64,000 bases of DNA from positions 67,885,581-67,949,580 of the forward strand of contig CM058240.1 of assembly GCA_030180135.1 (NCBI GenBank), written 5' to 3'. Below the pieces are notes generated by a model. The model saw only the letters and a list, made by a program, of their open reading frames with translations, made no database searches and was not told the DNA's origin. Position numbers and translations under genes: made by a program. Source of the DNA: Orychophragmus violaceus. Lineage: Eukaryota > Streptophyta > Magnoliopsida > Brassicales > Brassicaceae. Every line of letters starts with the position of its first letter. Within the stretch, counting starts at the first letter, position 1. Of this stretch, positions 56,201 through 64,000 are shown in pieces.

Positions 56201-57853
56201 CTCCAGAATCTAAAGACTGTGTAAAAGTGTGCCTCTACCAATCATCAAGGCCTGAGAACTGTCCTGAAGAAGACAAAATGTTGGATAGAAATGAGCAGAC
56301 ATATTGTTATGAGAAAGTAAAGCGCTCACACTAAGCAGATTGAAACGGAAAGTGGGAACATATAAAATGTTGTGCAATGTTAAACTATCAGAAATATGCA
56401 CAATGCCAGTATGAGTGATTGAAATACTAGTGCCATCTGGAAGAGAGACTGTGACCCCTGTAACAGAAAACACTTTAGTGAACAATGATAAGTCTGAGCA
56501 TACATGACTAGTGGCCCCACTGTCAATTATCCAAGCATTTTGTGGAAGAACAGAATAAAGAGTAGAAAGGCAATGATGTTGAAAAGTGAATGAATGATTT
56601 TCAAAGCGTAGATTTGTGGAAGGAAACACAACCGAGACATTACCAGCAGTAGAGGTGGAAGCCATAGCACCATGTTCTGTGATGGTAGCTGTAGGGTAAG
56701 GAGAACTCTGCTCTGGAATCCGGACATGTGCTGTGAGATGATGTATTAGAGACTGGACCTGATCAGTAGAGAATTGACTAAGATCAAGTGTTGATGCAGG
56801 TGGTCCAGCGACAGCATTTGCCATTGCAGTCTTTGAAGACTGGTGATAATGAGGCTGAGACGGAAGTTGAGAATGATTTCCATGTGAAGCTATCTGTTGG
56901 GAGGGCTGTGAATTCTTCTGAGCCAACTTGTGTCCAGGAGGATATCCATGAAGCTTATAACACTTCTGAATAGTGTGTCCAGTACGGTTGCAGTTAGTGC
57001 AATAAGGTCTTTGCTGAGATTTATACCCCGCTGCAAATGCGGTGTTATCAACTTGACCTGTATAACCAGCATTCGAAGAAGCAACAGCCTGAAAAGCAAC
57101 ATTATCCAATGGTGTTGATGGTTTAAGATTCTTCTGACGTTCATCTTGTGCAACCATATGGAAAGCATCCTCAATAGATGGCAAGGGTTTCAACATGAGA
57201 ATATGTCGTCGTGTAGGTTCAAAAGCTTCATTCAATCCCATAAGAAACTTAGTAACGCGGCTACGTTGTTGAAGTTTCTCCCAAAGCTTAGCAGCATCAC
57301 ACTCACATTTGCCGCAAGTACAAACAGGAATCTCAATGTAGTTTTTATACTCTTCCCAAAGAGTAACTAAGGTAGTATAATAAGCACTAACATCAAGAGA
57401 ACCTTGCATCAAAGAATTCAAACTCTGTTCAATTTCATAAACTCGAGGTGCATCAGCTTGCTTAAATCTGGTTATAAGATCTTTCCAAATCGCAGCAGCA
57501 GTTGGCATGAACAATAAACTCGTACCTATCTTCTTATCTACCGAATTCAATAACCAAGTGCTAACCATGTCATTGCATCTTGACCAAGAACCAGCATCAG
57601 AATGCGAATGCGTAGAAGGAGGTTGAGTAATTGTACCGTCGATGAAGCCAAGTTTGTTACGCACATTAAGTGCCATACGAATTGAACGACGCCAAGTATG
57701 AAATTCTGATCCAGTAGAAAGACGATCGGTGACAAGCTGGAGTCCAGCATGATCTGAGGAATGGAGATAATAGGGATTCGCATACGGATCGTGCGATTGC
57801 GACGAACCTCCAGCTCCATTTGGATTCACAGGATTATCAGTAGTCGGAATCAT
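53288..57853 (-). pseudogene. Copia-5 gag-pol with one in-frame stop
   Basis: One frame of about 1520 codons from the ATG at 57853 (MIPTTDNPVNPNGAGGSS) to TGA at 53288-53290. Gag includes EFHTWRRSIRMALNVRNKLG and a knuckle CTNCNRTGHTIQKC. Protease WIIDSGATSHVCSD follows, then, after TAG at 56210-56212, the GAG-pre-integrase WHRRLGHPS. Integrase has HMDVWGPF, RSDNAPEL and NSIVERKHQ; reverse transcriptase has VYVDDIMIAS; RNase H has AFSDADWAT and SSTESEYRSM. The stop codon overlaps the polypurine tract. The TAG lies between protease and integrase; no other lesion was noticed, so the copy is nearly intact. Confidence 0.94.
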
Positions 57854-58144
57854 TTCCAGTATAGAAATTGATAGCGACGAAGAAGAATCAAGCCAAAAAC
57901 CTTAAAGAAAAGAAGAAATGGCGTTGAATCGAGGTCAACAAGATGAGAGCGAAAGAGAAACAAGAAAAAGGTAAAGAAATGAAATCAAATGAATCACTGT
58001 GAGAAGCATTCGGAAGATGAAATCGGAAAGCAATTGAGGAGTTGAGACGCTCATTGCAGAAGATGCGATTTCATGGACGAAGCTTGAACGAGAAATCTAT
58101 GGCGGAAGCGTTAACGAATTCTCAGAGAGAAGGCTCTGATACCA

Positions 58145-58300
58145 TATTAAATTCAAGCCGAAAGATTTCTCATTAATTGGAAAAGACTTTACAATCGGGT
58201 TTATATACAATAGTTGAGTAAGCTAAAGGAAACTTAACCAACTATATGAACCAACTATATAAATCAACTATATGAACCAACTATATGAATAAGTCTAATA
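58145..58300 (-). repeat. Copia-5 5' LTR
   Basis: 156 bp, between the primer site complement and TSD TGACC. Same ends as the 3' LTR. Confidence 0.92.
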
Positions 58301-60142
58301 TGACCCTTAGGTTGATGTATTTGGTTGATGCAGATTCGTAGCTGTTTTCTCTGTAGGATTTATTATTGCTACCCTAACTTTACTTATAATTTTTTTACCT
58401 TAATCATCTCTAATACAAATCTCATAGATGGACTATGGCCCGACTATAACGACGGTTCCTGGCCTTCATTTTGTTACCGATCCGACTTTAATGAGGAGGA
58501 GGTAAACTTTCATAATCTACTTATGTGGTCATTGTCGGACTTTTCTTAAGTTGGTTAAAAAGTATCTAGAAAATTGAACTAGATCCACAAATGGTATATA
58601 AGTCATATCATAATATCTCAAATGAAGATTCTGAAAGGAGAAAAAACTGCAGATCTCAACATTGATGGAAAGTACTGGCCTAGTCTCAGTTGTGGTTCTC
58701 CATCATCTTGCCATGGTGGAAAAGGATCATTTTAGGGCCATGAGGTGATTGTTTATCGCATTTTTTAAAAACTTTCTCCGGATAGGTGTATGAATCTCCC
58801 ATGACTAAAACTAACTGAATTTCATTTGTTGGTTTTCATGTATCGCTTTGAATACATGGTGGCAGTGGGGTAATTATCTTTCAATCGTTACTCCTATAAA
58901 TTGAATTTGCTTCCGATTGATTCATTGGTGCAGATATTTAGCACAATGCTTTGTGGTTTGAGAATGCTAATGCTATAAAATGGGTTCTTCTCTCTTACGA
59001 TTGCTCTGATAATTTTATTTTCAGAGAAACATGGGACTTGCTCTTCTCCTGTTATTCGTGATGAGTATAGTTACTTCATTACCACACTTAATATCTACTT
59101 AAAGCATAATGTCACAGTAAGTCTTCACAGAGTTAAGTTTATGCATAGCGAATTAGTTAAACAAGAAAATGTACATGGAATAACTTGACTTGCATGTTTC
59201 ATTTACTGTGGAGATTTTAATCCAAAGTTCTAAAACTGGAGAGACCAACCAGATATTTTCATTATCTCATTTTCCATTTCAAATGCTTAAATGCTAATTA
59301 GGATATGAGTTTTTGACTAGAAAGTTCTTTAAGTCTGTATTTCCATTCATTTTTTTCATCTACTATGGATATTTGTAGTTTTTTTGTACCATTTAAATGA
59401 TCATACTTGTTATTTTTTTTCCTCTGATTTTTTCTCTCCTAGGAGAGTTCTTAATGAGTTTTTTTTTTTTTTAATCTCTGGATCTGTAAATCTTGAATAG
59501 GATGTCCTTTATAAAGCTGGCTATGTTGATTCCAACAGCGAGAAGTATCCATTAGGAGGTATCGTTACAGCCATTCAGAATGCATTTCATATCACCCCTG
59601 AAGTGGTTTGCAAAAGAGACGCAATCGATGAAATACGCATATGCTTCTATAAAGATTTCAAGGTTTATATTCGACATCTCTTTCATCTTAGATTTGGTGA
59701 TTTCTTTATTTAAAATGGCAAACACGTTAAGCTATCTGTAGAAATTGCTTGGTTTGGCAAGATTAGTTGATCGTTGGCATTGTGTAAAGTTTAAACATTA
59801 TGCTAGGCTCGGAGAATGCCACCAGTTCATGACAGCCTTTTTATGTGTAAGACTAACAGCCCAGGGACTGTGTTGGTTCAAAAGACTTTACGTCGAAAAA
59901 ATCATGTCCCAAGTACGTAAGTTTGCCGGAATACACACCATTAGGTAAGTAAAAATCATAAAACACAAACCATTCTTTCCTTTTTTGTTCATACATTTAA
60001 AACGATGCATAATCCCAACTCCCAAGTAGTGTAGATTCATGATTAATTGGGGAAAATAATTAAGAATGTAATGGAATTTTTATATTTGTGTATTATTGCA
60101 GATGGTGAGGCTATGGTTCTGAAGATGCCAACAGATGAATAA

Positions 60143-61074
60143 GATCTTTGTTGTCTTCTTAGAGAAGCAATATTTACATACATCACTTTGGTGTTGTAAA
60201 TTTATTACCAACCTATAAACAACGAATAAAGATTGGCTTACTATTCGACGGGATGTGATTCCTAACTGGTTTATCAGTTTTTCTTCTTTGTATTTGTAAA
60301 ATTAGGAAGAGTTATGACAAGATTCAAACTCTATCATCATTTGAATGCTAGATTGGATGGAAATTTTAGACCAGTAGGGATCTGATCTTGGTTGATACTT
60401 GAAAGACCACTCAAATAATTCAGTGGTTGTTCCGAAAGAATCCTCCAACTTGGAAACTTTCTCTGAGAATTTGTTTTCCAGATATATTCTCAAGTCTTAA
60501 CCATGCTATTTGCTAGTTCTATAGGGTAAGGGCCGTAAGGCTAACATACTGATATCGTGATACGTTCCAGAAGCTGAGAGAAGATAGACATGAGAACAAG
60601 GAAACATGGGATTCTGCTGTAGGAGGATTGGTCAACACTGAGGGTTGACTTGGGCTGAGCTGGCAAGTGAGAGAAAAGACTTTGAGGTACTGAGAGGCTT
60701 TGCTCAGCTTCTTCCTCGTTACCAATAAATAGTCAGCTCACTCTTTACCTTTTCTCTTTATGCTAAATGATGTGTAGAGTGTCCCTATTAGACCTCGACA
60801 ACAATCGTCATGAGACCGTGACCCATTTCAGCTTGTTGCTTTTCTATTTCAGATATTGTGACTTTCCTTTGGTAATCGGTATCTGATCTTTCATTTAAGG
60901 GTGATTTGAGTATATTTACATAAATAATCTGAGAGTTCCTAGCTACAAACTTATCAAATTGGTACATCGTGATTGGTTCGAGGTGATCGCGCGAAGTTTT
61001 GGGACAGATTCCGGTGATCTCTGATTTGTTGGGTTGACGTTATTTGCTACGATCGGAGCTCGCAGTGTCTGATC
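60143..61074. other. 3' flank of the RNS2-like pseudogene; no assignable gene
   Basis: An AATAAA-type polyadenylation signal near 60226 suits the RNS2-like gene. On the minus strand 60302-60493 and 60519-60725 are open and look more gene-like than chance (MRIYLENKFSEKVSKLEDSF and a Ser/Leu-rich frame), but I cannot match them to a family or join them into a gene. They may be a remnant of a convergent neighbour. Confidence 0.4.
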
Positions 61075-61521
61075 ATGGCCGAATTAAACGCGATGGGTTA
61101 CGTGAAGATTTATGTTTTTGAAGGTGTTGCATTACAACAATGGATTTATTGGTTGGAGAAGAAGTTTGAACCAGTTACGATTTCAGACTTGCATAAGTTG
61201 AATCTAGCAAAGACTTTAATCAAAGGCGAAGCGAAAACGTATCTCTACCAAACGAGGTTGCGTATCAGCACCTGTCACTCATTGAAGGCTGTGTTGTTGT
61301 TTAAATTTGGTGATGATTACGATCCTGAGATCCTGAGATGCTTCGAATCCAAGCGGCGAATAGACGTTATATTGAGTGATGTCGTCGGCACAAAGCTCGA
61401 CATGATGCAGCTAGGATCCATAGAACGAAAGATTCGATTAATGTGTTTAGTGACACGATGTCGATTGGGATTAGTTTTGCCACCGAATCATTGGGGAAGA
61501 AAGCGAGGGAGAAGCAAATAA
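61075..61521 (+). CDS. Gypsy gag-like orphan frame
   Basis: 148 codons from an ATG. FEGVALQQWIYWLEKKFEPV, LNLAKTLIKGEAKTYLY and LKAVLLFKFGDDY follow the pattern of the Ty3/gypsy gag capsid domain (a target-binding Trp near the N-terminus, GEA, then a Phe-rich helix). No zinc knuckle, protease or pol follows and no LTRs were found around it. An overlapping frame at 61443-61730 may continue it after a frameshift (acidic EEETIEQKEEEVNELYAIS). It is either a decayed gypsy remnant or a gag-derived gene fragment. Confidence 0.45.
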   Translation: MAELNAMGYVKIYVFEGVALQQWIYWLEKKFEPVTISDLHKLNLAKTLIKGEAKTYLYQTRLRISTCHSLKAVLLFKFGDDYDPEILRCFESKRRIDVILSDVVGTKLDMMQLGSIERKIRLMCLVTRCRLGLVLPPNHWGRKRGRSK

Positions 61522-63078
61522 TGGCGACAAAGTTGATTCATGAAGATGCAGGATCGAGTTGCAATACTAACTCAATCACGAGAGAGTTGATTCCACGAGA
61601 TGATTCAAGTAGGAAGGAGGAAACAATTGAACAAAAGGAAGAAGAGGTGAATGAGCTTTATGCGATATCAATGTATGTCAGCTTGATGCAGGTACATATA
61701 GAGATGGATTCAATGATGTTGGTTGTGTAACACTCTCAGCCTTGAACAATGAATGGAGTTGAAGATGGTAGAGGATGAAGATGAAGCAGCTGCTTGTGTA
61801 ACACTCTCTACCCTATCTAATGAATGGAATGAAGGAACAAATGGATCGATGGTCGCCACAAAGTTCTATGGATAGTGTGAGATCCGGGATTCACACTAAG
61901 AATTTGTATTCATGGATTTGGACTTTAGGATATAGAAATGGTATAGTTTCCTATGAATCAAAGACTTTATTGAGATTGATTGTCGAGATAGAACAAACAC
62001 AATCGAAAAGAGAGTACAAAGTATGATGATCGAGCTATCTAGTCGAAGTGTTCTAAGTTAAGGTTGGAATGTCTTGAGTGAATCGCCACTTCTTCTTTAA
62101 ATAGTCTCGACTTTGACCTTTTTGTTCCGATATTTCGGCCTTGCCTTCATAACGGTCTCCGAGATTTACGTGGATCAGTTGAACCGACGAAGACCGAGTT
62201 GCTCTATCTCCACGTCGTCTGCTGCCGAGCTCGAGCTCGATCGCCTCTTACTTCGGCATCGCTTGGGCCTTGTCAAAGTGTCATTCGTTTGGGCCCAACA
62301 AATGAATCGGCTCATCTCTTTATCTTTGATTCTGGAACGGGCTCATAAATATGGGCCTTTGTTTTACTTGTTAATGGGCCGGATTTCCCCCAACCCATTA
62401 ATTTTGACAAGTCGATGTTAATGGGCGGTGGACGTTCTCGGGAAGACGTGCGCATGTCTCGGGTGGCGAAAACCTAATGATTACTTTCACTCTATCAGTA
62501 GATCTTGCTTCGATCTAACGGCCGAGGATGAGCGCGTGGGACGAGCTGAACTGCTTTTTAGCGCGTCGGCAGTCGTGGCGTGTATTTGTTTGAGAATTTC
62601 ATCTCCTACCGTGGATCTGGTCGCTCATCAACGGTTAAGATTCGAGGGTCGCAAAGAGTCTTTTCAGTCTCGTTCTTTTGCTGATGTAACCTAATTAAAG
62701 GGAAAGTGAGGAGTCTAATTATGATGTGAGAATCATTCATAGTTAGTTCTTACTTCTTCTCTTGGATGTTCTCTTAGCTAATTGTTGATTCTCTTCCATG
62801 TTTATGAGTAGACTCTCCTTGGTGAGATGTTAAGCTCTTAGAAGTGTTTTCATATAGCTAAGGACTCCTTTATACAACTAGATTAATGGCTTTTTTAAGT
62901 ACAAACTAGTTGTCTTTGTTTGAGCAGAACCAGTTTCCTTCTTCTTCTTTGATGTGTTTATGTTCTTGTTATGAGTTATGGTTTAGAGCTTCTGATGAAT
63001 GTCTCATGAACCAAAATAGATGATCAGAGCTTCCTCATGGATGCTTCTGAAATTCTAACATTCCTAAGAGGATATGGA
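61522..63078. other. Unassigned stretch; no gene recognised
   Basis: Contains a short repeat (TGTGTAACACTCTC at about 61725 and 61795) and a G/C-richer block (62100-62700) with GGGCC and GGGCCC boxes (for example TGGGCCCAAC near 62290 and AATGGGCCGG near 62375), which recall plant promoter site II elements. The open frame at 62428-62694 has no recognisable domain. 62700-63078 is A/T-rich and featureless. Confidence 0.4.
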
Positions 63079-63712
63079 TGTTGGAATTATGTCCAATAAT
63101 CTCTGTGCTGTCTCTAGAAAGTAAGAGTATGTCAATGATCAGACATAAGTCATATAATACTGGGGGTCATGATGGCTTGCTAGAGTCCGCTCATGATCTA
63201 TAACTCTTGGATTTATTGCCTTTATCATATGATACCATATGGGTCACACGCCTAAGCGAACAGGAAACTATGAGGGAACGGTTCAGCAGAAGTACGGTAA
63301 AAGTGCTAGGCATTTACTGTACTTAGAGAGATTAAAGGGCCTGATTAAATCTAAGGGATTTAATCAGACTGGGAATTGGGCCCAAAAGCCCAACAGAACT
63401 AGACAAGGGTTTTATGACTAAAACTTGACCTAGCTCTCTTTTCTCCCTAACTCTTCCTGCGCCTCTCTCTCTCTCTGCGCCTCCCTCTCTCTGGCCTAGC
63501 AACCTTCTTCCTGTTAGTGTGCGTGTGTGAGCCTTTGGAGGAACAACCTCTTGGTGGTTCTGCTGATCTCTGACTGATACCTGATTCTTCCGCTGCATAA
63601 CAAGGTATTACTGAGATCCCTTTATGATTCAGCAAGAGAACCTAGATCCAATCTGTTTAGTAGAGTTTAATCTGACATAATTAAACCAGGACAAACACTA
63701 AACAATCCTTCA
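63079..63712 (+). repeat. Copia-6 5' LTR
   Basis: 634 bp, TGTTGGAATTATG...AATCCTTCA. Splice donor-like AACAAG|GTATTA (GT at 63605-63606) sits at the place where Copia-1, -2 and -4 have theirs. Confidence 0.9.
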
Positions 63713-64000
63713 GTGGTATCAGAGCCATTGGTTCTATTAGGATTTCTTGTTAGAATCATGTTTAGGTTGTTTAGAAGTGTTTGAATCAATCTATGCTTGA
63801 AATTGATAAGAAAACACTTAAGAAACAAAAGAACTAAAACCTATAAAAACCCTAAACTAAATCGGAGTGTGGTCGGAGTGTCAGACGTCAGGATCGGTTG
63901 GCTGCGTCGGAGTGTGGTCGAGTCGGACGTCCGGATCGGAAAAAGACGCACGGACCGATCGCTTTGCCGGATCGAGTCGCGTGGTCGTTCCGATCGCGAG
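63079..64000 (+). mobile_element. Ty1/copia retrotransposon Copia-6, cut by the window end
   Basis: LTR 63079-63712 is clearly related to the Copia-1 LTR (shared TATGTCAATGATCAGACATA and many blocks) but diverged. It is followed by primer site TGGTATCAGAGCC at 63714-63726 and a leader that turns G/C-rich and GATCG-rich from about 63890, as in Copia-1. The five bases before it (ATGGA, 63074-63078) would be its target duplication. Coding part lies outside the window. Confidence 0.92.

Larger units (their letters stand above)
53098..58300 (-). mobile_element. Ty1/copia retrotransposon Copia-5 in intron 2 of the RNS2-like gene, antisense
   Basis: LTRs are 53098-53279 (3', 182 bp) and 58145-58300 (5', 156 bp). 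Target duplication TGACC at 53093-53097 and 58301-58305. Primer site complement GCTCTGATACCA at 58133-58144, polypurine tract complement CACCCCTCTCAAG at 53280-53292. In element sense the LTR runs TATTAGACTT...TTTAATA (or TCAATA), so ends are TA..TA rather than TG..CA. The LTRs differ by about three substitutions and by repeat number in a 13-bp minisatellite. One nonsense codon in gag-pol. Confidence 0.94.
52123..60142 (+). pseudogene. RNS2: RNS2-like S-like ribonuclease (RNase T2), pseudogene, with Copia-5 in intron 2
   Basis: Eight exons: 52123-52355, 52649-52677, 58428-58501, 58653-58744, 59025-59116, 59501-59662, 59860-59944, 60102-60142. The product starts with a signal peptide (about residues 1-26) and carries VNRSQREFDYFALSLQWPGT, CCSKNACC and the first catalytic motif FTIHGLWPDY across exons 2-3. 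Later it has HGTCSS, YPLGGIVTAIQNAFHITPEV, IRICFYKDF and PRDCVGS. RNase T2 enzymes cleave RNA; RNS2 of Arabidopsis acts in vacuole and ER. Exon 4 is damaged: the frame entering from exon 3 does not match the conserved frame (KYWPSLSCGSPSSC), that frame has TAG where family members have Trp of FWGHE, and the exon end is short before the donor, removing part of WGHEWEKHGTC. The other exons are intact and well spliced, so inactivation is recent. Confidence 0.85.

Noticed and set aside
52123..60142. RNS2 as a functional gene
   Set aside because: Exon 4 has a frame mismatch and TAG in the conserved frame within the second catalytic motif; exon 5 is out of phase with it.
62428..62694. Possible small gene of 88 codons
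   Set aside because: No recognisable domain, no splice or promoter support in the right direction; left unassigned.

Overview
The window is plant nuclear DNA, almost certainly from the mustard family (Brassicaceae). Three things point there: a split RNase T2 gene that reads like the Arabidopsis RNS2 gene, a captured lactate dehydrogenase fragment, and a mudrA plus ULP1 Mutator-like element (MULE) of the KAONASHI kind. The species cannot be read from the sequence. No intact host gene was found. This is a nested transposon region, typical of pericentromeric or other silenced chromatin, that has grown into an RNS2-like locus.

Layout. 1-12242: a Ty3/gypsy-like, apparently non-autonomous LTR element (its 5' LTR is cut by the window start), with a Ty1/copia element (Copia-1, 2598-10343, 5-bp target duplication TTAAC) nested inside. 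12365-30197: a 17.8-kb MULE bounded by the 9-bp duplication TAGAATAAA. It holds a four-part mudrA transposase gene on the plus strand, a 16-unit 118-bp satellite with telomere-like motifs, and an eight-exon DUF1985-ULP1 protease gene on the minus strand. The mudrA reading frame is split by Copia-2 (14297-21426, TSD TTACA), whose two LTRs look identical although its pol is wrecked. 30562-37073: Copia-3 (TSD AATGT), with a long non-coding 3' domain. 37079-42161: a decayed LINE. 42167-49102: Copia-4 on the minus strand (TSD AGGCC). 49103-51950: a MITE-like segment hosting a Harbinger remnant (TSD TTA) and a Pack-MULE (9-bp TSD ACGGTTGTA) that carries a piece of a lactate dehydrogenase gene. 52123-60142: an RNS2-like pseudogene, with Copia-5 (53098-58300, minus strand, TSD TGACC) in intron 2. 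61075-61521: an orphan gypsy gag-like frame. 63079-64000: the start of Copia-6, a relative of Copia-1.

Main points of interest. (1) The non-coding parts of the MULE (upstream regions, introns, 3' flank) carry many copies of a TGTTGCGGATTT-like motif, often at exact 20-21 bp spacing, and always in the sense direction of the adjacent gene, so orientation flips between the two convergent genes. (2) Copia-1, -2 and -4 share splice signals: a donor near the LTR 3' end and a TTTCAG acceptor 2-3 nt before the gag start codon. This predicts removal of a 1.6-1.75 kb leader containing the primer binding site. (3) Copia-2 must have moved recently with a pol that was already dead, while its gag frame stayed open. 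(4) The Pack-MULE stands directly upstream of the RNS2-like pseudogene.

All coordinates, identities and splice sites were read by eye. No database search or alignment program was used.
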